DNA of 64,000 nt from Trichaptum fuscoviolaceum (taxonomy: Eukaryota; Basidiomycota; Agaricomycetes; Hymenochaetales; Trichaptaceae), in contig CAJSYZ010000012.1 in NCBI GenBank assembly GCA_910574455.1, forward strand, positions 489,317-553,316. The letters run 5' to 3'. Under the pieces are notes generated by a model, which searched no databases, was not told where the DNA came from, and worked only from the letters and a program-made list of their open reading frames with translations. Below are positions 36,737 to 50,140 of the stretch, one piece after another. The stretch's first letter is position 1. Each line of letters begins with the position of its first letter. A program made the translations under genes and the position numbers.

Positions 36737-38886
36737 ATGTCGAACGAACAATCCCAAGGTGTGTAATGTCGCCGAAAACTTTCTCGGATGATCCTGAGCG
36801 CTGATGGTGTTGTGATGGCAGTTCCTGTAACATCCCCTTCAGGTGCCACTCCGCCGCAACCCCATCCTGCGCCCGCTCTGCCATCTTCCTCAAATACGAA
36901 CGCATCTGCAAACGCAAGCCCCCGCACCCAGCTACTTGACCTGCGCACCGTAACATCGGCGACCAACATGGCCCCTGTCATGAAAGAAAGGACCGTCTCA
37001 TCGTCGACAGACAGGTCAGGCCGGGCCACACACCAGCTCATGTCTGTCTCTCCACCACATCGCTTGGGATCGCGCTCGCCAGCGTCGATTCCCTCTTCTC
37101 CCACTTCTGTGTAAGTGTTTTCTTTCGATTTTCAGATTTTTGCGGAAGGGATTGCGAGCTCGGTCGTTCGATGCATTGGAGGTGTCGAGTTTGCATTGCG
37201 GACGACAGGGGGATTGAAAGTGGCATGCTATCGAAGTTGCTTCACTCGGAAAATTTTCTTCTCATTGGCGTCTTGATAATACAAGATCCGTCGGGGACGC
37301 CATTCTTGACATGTGCTGGATCTTAAGCTCGGAAGAGGAAGCACATTCGAGGAATTCGAAGGAATCGTGAAGTGCGGCGGCGCGTGGTTTGTTGAGCGCG
37401 CGCAAGACTGTTACAAATCAGCGTTTTCTGTTGCTGGTTGCTTCAGTGCTGGAGGCCCCTAATGTTCCGCAGTTTGTGGCGTGACCGATTGGTCTTTAAT
37501 ATCCGAATGGGAGTTGACGGACCATCTACATGCGCTTGCACTCTGTCTCCTTGCATGCGGTAGTAACATTGCTCGTTTGTGTGGTTTGAGACAACGGAAT
37601 GGTGTCGTCGTTTACTTTCGAGCTTCTATCTCTAGTCTCGTGCTATTTCCGCGCGTCATTCGTTTTGCGTGCATACCATTTCTGCAACGTCTAACCGTTC
37701 TGATCATAAATATGAACCGCATACTTACTCGTTGTTCAGGCACTCCTCGTCTTCAGCCATTTTCGAACGGGATGTCGAACCATCACCCTCGCATCCGCTC
37801 AGCCCTCATCCTCATCCCTCCAACCCTCACCGGACACCCCGATCTAAAATCACTGAGGCTGTGGATCAAGGCGTCCCTACTGTACTAGACAGCGCAGCCA
37901 CGCTGCTTGCTACAACTGACGGGGAGCTTGAGGAATCGTTAATCGCGATTGAGGCGCCAGCACCGGTGGCGGGAACTTCACGTGCGGGTAGCTCCATCGG
38001 AAGTCCTATTGGCATTGGAAGCCGTAGCCCAAGCCCGACGACGAGCGCTGGTCCCGGTTCGCGGAATCGGACAAGCATGCTGCTAAATCTACCCAGTCCA
38101 ATTCAGTCCACAATCGTACCGTTATCGGTCTCACCACGGAGAAGTCCTCCGTTACCTGGTTCTCCGACTCGCCAACCACCCCCTCCCCTAGTGACGAACT
38201 TTACTGCTTCCGGACCGGTTGAAAGCAGAGTTGAGATGAGCAATCTGGACGTGGCCGCCGAACCTCAACCCCCTCGTAGTGCGACACCGACATCTTTTGG
38301 TGGTTCAACCCACTATGAAAGTGCATCATCTTCGCCGACAACTACTACGATGGAACGTCCCCCTCATCCTCTACCAACTCCCACGACCGCAACTTTTGCT
38401 ACTCAGCGAACTTCGCCACCCAGGAACGGAGGTATCCCGCTACCTGCACCTGGTCTCACCCACCAGCTTTCGTCCCATCCTCCTTCGCCATCGAACGCTG
38501 CTCACAAGCGCCTGTCCTTTATATCTTACAACGACATCCTCGCCTCAACACCCATTTCTACATTGCCATTGTCTTCTCTAACGAGTCCGGGAACGATGGA
38601 ACCGCCACCGCACATTCCACCGGTCTCGCTATCAGTGAACGGCGGAAGCTTTGCGCCCGGTTTTGGCAGTCGCTCTGTCAGCGCTGCCGCGAGTGCGGCA
38701 GGCAGTGCACGGAACTCAATGTTCATCAGCGGGGACAGTGTCTTGAACGGGTTCAGGGGAGCGGCTGACGTCAAGGAACCCGATGGCGATGACGATATTG
38801 GCGGGGAGTGGGAACGCGAAGGCTTCGGAAGCGGGTTGGAAGAACGCCTGGAAGCACTTATGGCTGTCGGACCTGGCAAGGCTTAG
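36737..38886 (+). CDS. Ser/Pro-rich conserved fungal protein, unknown
   Basis: Exons 36737-36758, 36822-37110 and 37740-38886 sum to 1458 nt, 485 residues. The protein is largely disordered, rich in Ser, Pro and Thr with many SP and TP pairs. Two more ordered islands stand out: KRLSFISYNDILASTPIST followed by LPLSSL, and a C-terminal GGEWEREGFGSGLEERLEAL. I recall similar islands in other Agaricomycete proteins of unknown function. Many SP/TP sites suggest control by proline-directed kinases. The second intron is 629 bp, about ten times longer than the others in the window. The alternative is that it hides further small exons, but no sensible one was seen. A pyrimidine-rich 3' region follows. 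Confidence 0.78.
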
Positions 38887-41546
38887 CCTCAGGAGCTCTA
38901 GGATCAATCCTTCACTACTCCTGAGTCTGGCGTGATTGCGATGAGATATGGAAACACGTTTAGGACCTTTACTTCGGTCGACTTTTGTATGAGGACACGT
39001 TCTGGGTTTGTGTGTTCTATTTCTGTTCTCGTCGTTTTTTTTCTCTTTTCTTCCTGCGTAGTGCACGTATATCTTTCGCATACCATATCTCCATGCCCGT
39101 TCTTCGATTGGGCTGTATCGCCTTTCCCAATATCCGTTATCCCGAATTATCTTGTTTCCCTTGCGGCCGCACTCCGTGTCTCCCTTGTTCCCAGACTCTG
39201 CCAATTTTGATACCATCTACTTCGTTCTCATTTATCTATCTATCCTACCCTATGTCGTCTTCCTATCCATCATAATCTCTGAACTGAAATAGTGTGTACT
39301 CCAGTCTCCAGTTGCCCAATGCCTTTGTGTCCTTCGATGACAACCCTACCTTGCTCCCTTTACTGCCAATTTACATTACGAAAAATTTCACCGTGCAATT
39401 GCAAAGGAGATCATTATGATTTCTCTGATTTTACATCTGTCCCACATGCCCTGTCCCAATCCAATTCTGTAGTCTGTTTCCTATTTCACCTGATCTGTTT
39501 ACGATGACCTGACATACTCTTTGTTGACCCATTCATAGTTCACGACCATGTTATGACATATCTAACTTGTTTCGACATGATAAAGGAGCAGTTTCATTCG
39601 TGCATGGACTTTGCGTTCGCCTATGCTCCAGTTTCTTTCGCCCATCGCCGGCGAGTCCGATTATCGACGGTAACGATTGCTGCCAAGGAAAAGAGTAAAA
39701 TGTAAATTTAAAGCGTTTGCAAATGACATTAAACAAGTATCCATTTACTTAGCTACAAAAAGCTGAAGCGACAGCAGAAACAAATATGATGGACTGTTGG
39801 CGACAGCGTATGTCCGTCCATACTACTAGTAGTAGTAGAGTGCAGCCAATCACAATCGTGGGAGTCTTCAAGTTTGAGTTCTACCAGTATCCGTTCAATT
39901 TTGGGATGCAATTTCATGCAGTGAACCGTCATCATCATCTTACAGCGCAGATCAACTATAGCAGCCCATCTTCCAGGGACTATACACAAGCTCGGCCTAT
40001 GACGGACCCATGATATATCTGGGAGCTAACTTTGCCCGTGAAATCGAGCTCAGGTTGGGCCCTGGCGCACAGGCTCACGCGGGCCAACTTGAAGGAATGA
40101 CATGCCAGGGGACGCAAGTGCACCAGAATGCGGGGCTGTGGCTTCAAGTTTGGCAGGACACTTTTCTTGTCATAAGCCGAGAGGCAGATCATCACTCTTC
40201 CCCAAGATGAGCGAGCGGGAAGATGGAAGGTCTCGTCAGGCAGAACAGGGCAACTTCAAGGTGGATGTCACGGTGTAAATCGACTACTGAACACTATGTC
40301 GTCGGCTGTCGCATCCACCATTCTTCTTCTTTTCTTACTGACATCCGAAGCCGTTCTCGCCAATGAAGCTTTGCTCACACGGGCTGCGTAAGTATGCATC
40401 TCAGTCCCGACTCCTCGATAGCGCAGATGGAGTGAGTTGATTTGAGCTAATTTCAAGTTGAAAATTGAATCATTTCATGCAGAGATATGTACAGATTGAC
40501 TACTCCTAGAGCATAGGAAGTGTTAGTGCGTGGATCTACGTGTTTCTCGGACCTGTCTCTGACTATACGGCCTACAAATTGTAGCATGGAATTTCATTGT
40601 CCGTGCATAGGGATATTCACGCGCCTCATGCTCTATGTTCTACATAATACGCCCAATAGAAGCCGGAAACTTTCTCTCTCGACGTCGGCTGCCGCAGTGA
40701 GCCACCCCATCTCCTTCCTGGAAATTTCACTGAATAGACTATTTCAATGTCACACCGGCGGATCCAGACGTGTAGCTGAGGGAGGGGTCCGCCTTTTACG
40801 GAGATAAGTATCTATCTATTGGATGGACATACGCCCGTGCACATAAACATCCTTCACATCCCTTGGTTCATGCCCGGTTTTCTATCCTACTCGTAAAACG
40901 CACAGGGTGTCGCAGACAGTACTGAAGACCGAGCAACTTTTCGACGTTCTCTCTGCAGCCTTGCGTTCAGACAATTGGAGATATGATTCTAGTCATATGC
41001 AAACAGAAATATCCGTCGGTGGAGAAAGACGCTGAATATTTCATCCACCAATGTCAATTGAACGGATGCCTTCTCCGGCCGCCATTAACACCAAGGTAAG
41101 CGAAGGTGGACAGATGTCTTCCATCCCATGCTCCATATTGCAAATTTCAATTGCTGATAAAAACCATCACTGCCACTCGGTATACTTTTGACATCGTTTC
41201 TTCAATGAAAATATATGGATTCTGAGCACAAGACCCAGATGTGCAAGAGAAACCAAGTTTGCCGACCTTATATCTGTTATCTGATCATGCTAGTGGGGAA
41301 CGTGGGGGTAAGCTGAAGCAAGCCGTCTATGGCCTACACCGGAATTAGTATGTACGGTGTCCAGCCATGGTCCTTTTGCGATAGGAAGGAATATCACACG
41401 TCCCTCTCCTACTCTTATAAATGCCTTCTTCAGAGCCGTCCTCTCAAATTTTGGCATTTCGTCAACTATCTTAAGGCGGAGTCTGCTAGGTCAGTCTCAT
41501 CTATGCTCACAAACAATCTACATCTGACGATGCTTGTCCAGACACA
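38887..41546. other. Long intergenic stretch
   Basis: No multi-exon gene could be built here. It contains a motif-family patch near 39820-39880 (CATACTACTAGTAGTAGTAG, CTTCAAGTTTGAG) and one short ORF with a signal-peptide look at 40296. Confidence 0.4.
40296..40391 (+). CDS. Possible first exon of a small secreted protein
   Basis: A 31-residue ORF reads MSSAVASTILLLFLLTSEAV and then LANEALLTRAA. It has a typical secretory signal (short N-region, leucine-rich core, ALA-like cleavage site). The last codons overlap a good donor, GC|GTAAGT at 40387, with a plausible branch region and acceptor 70 bp on. I could not find a convincing second exon. It may be a gene remnant. Confidence 0.3.
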   Translation: MSSAVASTILLLFLLTSEAVLANEALLTRAA

Positions 41547-42212
41547 ATGGGATCCTCACAGAGCGTGCATATGGCGAACGCCAGCAAGAAGAAGATCTGG
41601 GTCTTCATCGGGCTTGATCCAATGTGGGCACTTGCCGACGTTCTTGTGGACGCTGCTCTCATCTTTACTGCCTACACCGAGCTCAAAGCCGTGCTTACGG
41701 TCGCTGAACTTCCAGAGACCCTCGCGACCCTTGCGGACCTCTTCGAGCTGTTGAAAATTGTTGTTAAACTTATTCAGGCGAGCTACACCCTAAGCACGCG
41801 CCCCGCCGAAGCCGTTCTATCCCTTGTCGATGCGTTCAAGAAGATTTCCATTGGCATCAACTCCGGAGAGGCCCCAAATATCAAGGACACGAGCTTCCTG
41901 AACTATGCCAATGCCGACGGGATCGCTGCGCTGGCTGGCGCGAAGACGCTTACAGTGATTGTAATGTCCGACGACGGTCACCAGCTTGCTTGGTTCGATA
42001 GTGGCCCTGATGATTCCTGGATTGCGACTAGCCACGAGAAGATTGTACGCTCGAAGTATGGGACACTCTGGGACGAGGATTCAAGTGCCGGTGAGGTTGA
42101 CTGGCCTGCCCCGCCCCCTCCCGCTACCAAATGCAGATGTGGCCTCAAATGTCGATCGGCAAGCGGCCCTCGCGGATGCTGTTGCGGTGGAAATGATTGC
42201 GAGTGTTCTTGA
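41547..42212 (+). CDS. Unknown 221-residue protein, possible N-myristoylation, Cys-rich tail
   Basis: Single-exon ORF starting MGSSQSVHM; Gly2 followed by Ser at position 6 fits the N-myristoylation pattern. Residues 20-95 are strongly hydrophobic-helical (LADVLVDAALIFTAY, TLADLFELLKIVVKLI). A conserved-looking domain follows: DGIAALAGAKTLTVIVMSDD, then WFDSGPDDSWIATS. The tail is KCRCGLKCRSASGPRGCCCG followed by GNDCECS, with ten cysteines in about 28 residues. There is no signal peptide. I recall related short Agaricomycete proteins with the MSDDG ... SWIA pattern but no known role. The Cys tail could bind metal or be palmitoylated; this is speculation. Confidence 0.68.
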   Translation: MGSSQSVHMANASKKKIWVFIGLDPMWALADVLVDAALIFTAYTELKAVLTVAELPETLATLADLFELLKIVVKLIQASYTLSTRPAEAVLSLVDAFKKISIGINSGEAPNIKDTSFLNYANADGIAALAGAKTLTVIVMSDDGHQLAWFDSGPDDSWIATSHEKIVRSKYGTLWDEDSSAGEVDWPAPPPPATKCRCGLKCRSASGPRGCCCGGNDCECS

Positions 42213-42874
42213 TGAGCTATTGGCTAGTGAGACATGCAAACTCCGTAAGCATTACAATCTAACTAGGATCGACAGCTTCTTACAATCAGACTCTGCTGCC
42301 TTTCCCCTGTGATGTTTAGCGCCGTGCTTTACTGTGTGCTACCATTCTATATGACGAGCATTAGTCGGGGTAATACAATGCGATATTACATTCTCTCCTT
42401 TCGGAAGTCCTGCCTGTCTGACCACTCGTTGGTCGTGCGCCCTTCCGTAATTTGCTTGTCCAAAGTCTCCGGTACCTGTAGTTACTGCACTGAATGGTGC
42501 CGTAACTTGAAACAATATTCGGCATTCATACCCTCAGTACTTTTCTCGGCTCTAAGTAACTATGAATACTTTAATCGTCATCCAGATGTCGTGCACCGAG
42601 TACGGAGATCAAATCTCCGTTGACGATCTGTATTACTAGCTTGAAGTAATAATGGTACACTCTACGGGAATAATTATCGATCATGCAAATAGACGAAAAG
42701 ATAAAGTCGGATATTTAGCTTGCGTGTCTAGGATCGTGCTAGATCCCTGCATAGATAGAATATGACTTACGAGAGATACGAATGCATGAAATTATCCTCT
42801 TGGTTGCCAATCACATAGCCTAATCTACTTCACTCGTATGAACTTGGTATAGCTAAACTCATATAGTAGATAAA

Positions 42875-42911
42875 CCTCGTTCTTCCACACACTTGTGTGG
42901 CGCTAACGAGG
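42875..42911. repeat. Bipartite hairpin
   Basis: Outer arms CCTCGTT and AACGAGG enclose inner arms CCACACA and TGTGTGG, separated by a very short loop. The two stems are coaxial with small internal bulges. It lies in a gene-free stretch about 700 bp after the Cys-tailed gene. Confidence 0.45.
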
Positions 42912-43339
42912 AGGCCTTCCAACTCACCTGAAAGTCGAGGGTTAGCTCAATCGTCTTAGGAACGAAAAGGTCGATGCGGCGTACGCTTTGGATGCAATTC
43001 TGGGACTCGGACCAGCCTTTTGCATCTTACTTGCGGTAAAACTCAATCTGCGTCCCCAAGGTCGGCGATGAAACAATTAACACCTTAAAATATGTAGATG
43101 TATCAATTCCTCGAATTTATGTATGACTGGTACTGGCTCTTTCCAAGATAGATAGCTTTCTTCGCCCTCGGACATACCTTAATCCTTTTCAGCATCATCT
43201 TCAGTTCCTTCCAATACCTGCTTCTACAGCTTGACGGGAAGATGTGTACTGGCCTATGGAAGCTCAGGAAGTATGGTGTTTTAGAGTTCAGGCTCATAAA
43301 ATCAGTAGTCACTACTAAAGTGACGACTCGGATGTGCAG

Positions 43340-43610
43340 CGCCAGAACTTTCAAGTCGTGAGAAACCTGAGTCCATATTTGGACACTCAGGCTGTAGTAC
43401 TAATACACAGCCTGCCTGCCAGTGAGTTCAAGTTCAACGGTCTTGAACCGACTCCGAGACGGAGACCGCATGCAAATTCTACTACTTGGTCGATTTCTCT
43501 GTCCTATCGACATCATCATATACATAGTACTATTCAGATCGCAGTCAAGACCTCACTGGCATGCCGAAGGCTAACAAGGTCTCTATACAGTTCAGGCTGC
43601 GACTACGAAT
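43340..43610. repeat. Cluster of dispersed short motifs
   Basis: Contains ACCTGAGTCC, CTCAGGCTGTAGTACTA, GCCTGCCAGTGAG, GTTCAAGTTCAACGG, GACTCCGAGACGG and CCTCACTGGCATG within 270 bp. No gene is present; it is 320 bp upstream of the helical protein gene at 43931. Confidence 0.55.
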
Positions 43611-43930
43611 GACGGATCTCGTTGTCAAGCTGTGCTTCTATCTGACGCTGTCTTGTCAACCATCAGATGAAAAAAATTGGGCGGTACGCTTTCTAATTCT
43701 AATCCATCCAGGCTGTGCATTGGGCGAACATTGATATGCTTGCTCTTATTGTAGCTGCTCTCTCTCAGCAAGTAACTTGAATACAATAGTCGTCAGTGGA
43801 CAGCCATAAAGAATGCACTGCATGGTTTCTTAAGGCAGTGTAGATACCCCACCTCGGCGGGCAGCGTACATATATGACAGCAAAGAGTCATAAGGGGTGA
43901 TATTCACCTGCTCCTGTGATCTCTTGAAGA

Positions 43931-45478
43931 ATGAACTCAATGTGGCGAAATGCGAGGAACGAGAATGCCAGAGAAACGCTAAGGCCTATGGCACCGGAAG
44001 AACGGCATCTGCATCGCCATCCGAAATGGAATGTCTACGTTTTGGCCCATGAAGCTGGCTCAGTCTGTTCGCTCTTCTCGTCCTCTACTGCGACTATGTC
44101 AAATTTACCCGGAACAGGGCGGACACTCGGAAAACTCTACTCGCGATGGGGATATGCTCTGGAGATATCTTTGGGAACTCTCGCGCACAAGGGTGGATTC
44201 GGGCCAGACGCGGTCGCGAATCGCATTCAGAGGGAGTTAAAGGGGAGATGGCTTTTTTCATATGACGAAATTTGCCTCTTCGATGAACGGTATCGACGAG
44301 TAGAGAAGGACTGCAATAAACTGATTGAATACGCTAAGTAAACTCATTCGATTGAATTTCTTCGTGATAAGTATTGTCGCTGATGTTATTACCAGATCGG
44401 GCACTTCAGTAACAAAAGTCCGCGCAGCATTACGGATTATAGAATTGGCGTCGATTTTTCCTCCGGTTGGGCATTATATGTCGCAGAATAATGCCTTGTC
44501 AGTAATTGAAGCATTGGAGGCCGACTGTTTGTGTATTGAGGACGATGCGGATTCTTGTTTTGGCTCTCCTTTCGAAGGAGTAGTATTAAGGGATGCACGT
44601 CTGTGCCTGGAAGAAAATCAAGCGAGCAGCAGCGCTTGGAGCATGCTGGGTGTTCAATTATTCCAAGAGAGGGAGATCGAAGGGAATAACTATACGAAGA
44701 CAGTCGCGCGTTTCAATGAGGGTCTTTATGGCTTAATAGACGCTTGCCGGTAAGCACATTCGTTGTCTCATACGCCCAGAATCTGAAGGAACTTCTGTCC
44801 AGGAACCCGACCTTTCGTGGAACAGCCCTAAGATACCTGTGCACCACCCTACAGCACGAAGATCTGACTTGGGACTGTCCTCATATAACGGAGAACGTGT
44901 TACTCTATCTTGCGCTACATCAAAATTCGTTTTGGACAGACTTTTTCAACGTGCTAATCGATCTGATCATCAAAGTGCCGTCGGAGCTTGACCAGAGCCA
45001 TCTATTGTCACTCGAAGAAGCTATCACGCTGACGCTTTCTTGGATGCGCAATTCGCCAGTGAAGAATGCACAATATATGTTCAAGCTGCTGTATTCGCCC
45101 AAATGGAGGACGCACAATGAGGCTGAGGATTACAAGGGGTTCGTTCACTCCTTACTTCGTCTTCTGACCACTCTGGGATGGTATGTACTAGCAGATTTAC
45201 TTCACTTCTATCCAGAATCCGCTGACTGGTCTCAGGGTTGAGTTACGCAATTCATTGCCAACTGCTGTACGGGACGCGGATGAGTATAGGCAAGAAATTC
45301 TGGAGAATGTTGACTGGTACATTCTGTACGGACTATTAGGAAACGATGATGTGCGTAGTTTCAATCTGTCATACTCTTTCCCAATTTATTTTGATTTTTT
45401 TTACAGTACGGGAGATGGAAAGACTCTTTCGCGGTTGCGAGTATCCCATTCGTTGCCCCCGGCACTGACTTTTCTTAA
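43931..45478 (+). CDS. Helical protein of unknown function, with a frame break
   Basis: The first exon starts MNSMWRNARNENARE. An intron at about 44338-44394 joins IEYAK to SGTSVTKVRAALRIIELAS. A later intron (about 45182-45238) joins TTLGW to VELRNSLPTAVRDADEY. A last one (45355-45408) leads to the end at TAA 45478. The sequence is mainly alpha-helical with alternating hydrophobic stretches, as in helical-repeat proteins, but no family was recognised. At 44744-44760 the upstream frame ends in TAA, and the downstream frame begins one base off (LIDACR, then QNLKELLSRNP). A GTAAGC donor and CCCAG acceptor only 30 bp apart lie there but do not restore the frame. This is either a frameshift or an unusual splice. 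Confidence 0.5.
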
Positions 45479-46121
45479 ATACTAAAGCTTCAAAATTCTG
45501 GCATCGCAATTGACATCTCTTTAACCATCTTTGTTTGCTATTACGGAACCCCAGGCTATCAATCACCCGCGGCCGGAAAGGACATAACGGCTTCTGACAC
45601 TCCCAATCGAATAACTGCATGGACGATGATACTACTCCGCCTTACGTTCAGACCCGGTTACTCCGGCACCTTAATCACATTCTCTTGGCATTTCTCGATC
45701 TAATATACGGTAGAAATTCGGCGCACTTCTTTCGACGTGGCAAAAATAAATCAAGAATTTATTTCCGAAGTTATAAGACTTCTAAGGCACGTGTTCTAGA
45801 ACACGTCGATATTAACCTCCAGCGCCTTCCTTTACAGATTGAATGTCCGTTATTGCAATTGAGCAGTTGCTCATGTGTGCGGGCTAGCAAGCAAAGGAAC
45901 AATTTAACAACAGCCTGCAGGCGGACCGTACCCCTTGCCACGGAAGCTGGACGTTATGGCGATTTGCAAGCGCGTTCTCGGGTTTTATTGTTGAAGCGAC
46001 GAACTTCCGACACGAGTATTATACCAAGCACTGGAGGTACTGGATCCGCGTAGGACGAAATATCCCCCAGCCTAGTGGAGTACTCTCGTGGCTTCGAGTC
46101 TCGATCTTGCTGTTTTAAAAA

Positions 46122-47989
<1,868 letters not shown>

Positions 47990-48353
47990 TTGTCTTCATA
48001 TACTGTATAATCTCAATTATGTTGGCACAGTCCAAAAGTGGGTAGATAACTACAACTAATGTCAGGACAGCTTTTCAACGCCTTTCCGAGTCTGTATCGT
48101 TAACTTCAATTGAGCAATGCCGTATCCCCCGGACGGCGAGTGGGAACGACAAGGAGGATGTCAGCCATATTTTCTTGATACTGTGACCTTGGATGCAGCT
48201 TTATAATCTGGTTTGTTAAGGACTCGTACAACAAATATATACCAGTTCAAGTTATCTGTGTTCGTTGCCACTGGTAGTGGATAAGACAGAAACCCCCGAA
48301 ACGGCAATTAGCGCACAGGGTCACACTCTCGAGTCCCGGATAATTTTTACATC

Positions 48354-48361
48354 CTTTGACT
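48354..48361. repeat. Target-site duplication, left (CTTTGACT)
   Basis: CTTTGACT directly before the left end of the 3.4-kb element; the identical octamer follows the right end at 51772-51779. Confidence 0.9.
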
Positions 48362-48680
48362 CACCTTAGGCAACGGATTTCAGGGTCCAATAGGGCCTCT
48401 TAGGGGTAGTTCTTTTTGCAAAAGAATAGACCTAACCATATGAAAGCTCCCGATGTTCGTCCCCCTATTTACCCAAAGAAGTTCGTGAGACTTCGGTACT
48501 AGAATCCCAAAACATTCACGATGTTCGGCATTCAAATTGCCGATGTTTGCGAGACCTTCGTGAACATCCGAAGCCACACGATCTTCGGGTAACATGGTAC
48601 AAAATATGTAGTATATATGCACAAAATAAATACACTAACAAGAACATCAAAAATGGTAGCTAAATGCTATATTTTATGAG

Positions 48681-48957
48681 AAGAACATCTGCAGAACATC
48701 TGCAGAACATCTGCGAGAACATCTGCAGAATATCTGCAGAATATCTGCAGAACATCTGCAAGAACATCTGCAGAACATCTGCGAATATCTGCGAACATCT
48801 GCAGAACATCTGCGAATATCTGCAAATATCTGCAAATATCTGCAGAACATCTGCGAATATCTGTGAATATCTGCAGAACATCTGCGAATATCTGCGAATA
48901 TCTGCAGAACATCTGCGAATAACTGCAAATATCTGCAGAACATCTGCGAATAACTGC
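48681..48957. repeat. Minisatellite, AACATCTGCAG / AATATCTGCG units
   Basis: About 25 head-to-tail copies of 10-12-bp units alternating AACATCTGCAG, AATATCTGCG and AACATCTGCG. It forms the inner part of the left arm and extends past it. The absence of stops in several frames is a property of the unit, not of a gene. Confidence 0.85.
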
Positions 48958-49996
48958 GATGTTCGGCATTGCCGATGTTTGTGTATACACCAGAGAAGAT
49001 CATGAGACTGTCTAAGACCTTCGGCTAGTTGCCGCGAACATCCAAAACCACATGCTTTTCGATAGTAAGGTAGCAGACCTTCTTGTTACAAAGTACATAT
49101 AACTCCCTTCCCATTGCGAAAAATCCGAAGTGATTTGAAGCGGAAATGAATATATTATGATTTTGTCCGAATTATCGGAATGTCACGGTACTGTCTCAAT
49201 GAGACTCCAGTTCGGACATCAATAACTCCGTCAATTCTTTGCTTAGAAATTTGAAACTTATATCGACAGAAACTACTAATCAAGACCTTTCCATGTATCT
49301 ATTTAACTTTTGAACGCGACATTTAGTTCTTGAGTTACAGAGGAAACAATAAAAAAAGTCTAAAATATTGAACTTTATGTTACGGTATATATGCATAAAA
49401 CAAATACACTTACAAGGACCCTTGTAAAATATAAGTAGTCATGCTGTACAAGCACAGAAATAAACAAATAGTACTCAATCTCCATAAGTAATATACTTGA
49501 AACTACTGCTTGCAAGGATGGATACTCCGGGCCTTTGGTGCAGGCCCGAGAAGTACACATGAAAGTATTGTTTGACACACTTAACTCAATACCAAGCCTG
49601 GTAGTAGCTCATCCAATGCCATAGGGCATAGTAATGTAGTTAAAGAAGAACTGAATAAATATATCTTATGTTACTTACTGAGGGGTGGGGGCTTTTGGTA
49701 GAGAAGCTATGTTATGGACTCCGAGTCAGTTAGATCCAGTATGTATTGTTTCACATACATACATTCCTCCTCTATTCAAGATTCTGAGTATTACAAGAGC
49801 AATTTACTTAATGAACTAGTGTATTACATGTGTAGTCACCTATTAGGGTCTAAATAGAACAAGACAATGCAATGGGGGGAGAAATAGTTAGTTGTATGCG
49901 GTAGATAAGTAAATGGATCATGCAAACAGACGGTATACACTTATATGTGCTGTGATTGGCCAGCCCACTGAGGCAAAACCCGAGGTTGTGATTTTG

Positions 49997-50137
49997 ATGT
50001 TCTGCAGATATTCACAGATGTTCTGCAGATGTTCTTGCAGATGTTCTGCAGATATTCGCAGATATTCTGCAGATGTTCTCGCAGATATTCTGCAGATATT
50101 CTGCAGATATTCTGTAGATGTTCTCGCAGATATTCTC
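49997..50137. repeat. Minisatellite, inverse orientation (TTCTGCAGATAT units)
   Basis: Same unit as the left array but inverted (GATGTTCTGCAGATATTC). It ends at TATTCTCAGG just before the inner inverted-repeat unit. Confidence 0.8.
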
Positions 50138-50140
50138 AGG

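Noticed and set aside
48681..48957. CRISPR-like array
   Set aside because: Units are 10-12 bp, directly abutting, with no unique spacers, and the genome is eukaryotic.
48664..49005. Long ORFs on both strands through the CTGCAGAACATCTGC array
   Set aside because: The minisatellite unit has no stop in several frames. The predicted peptides are pure repeat and change with unit number; no start context or splice logic.
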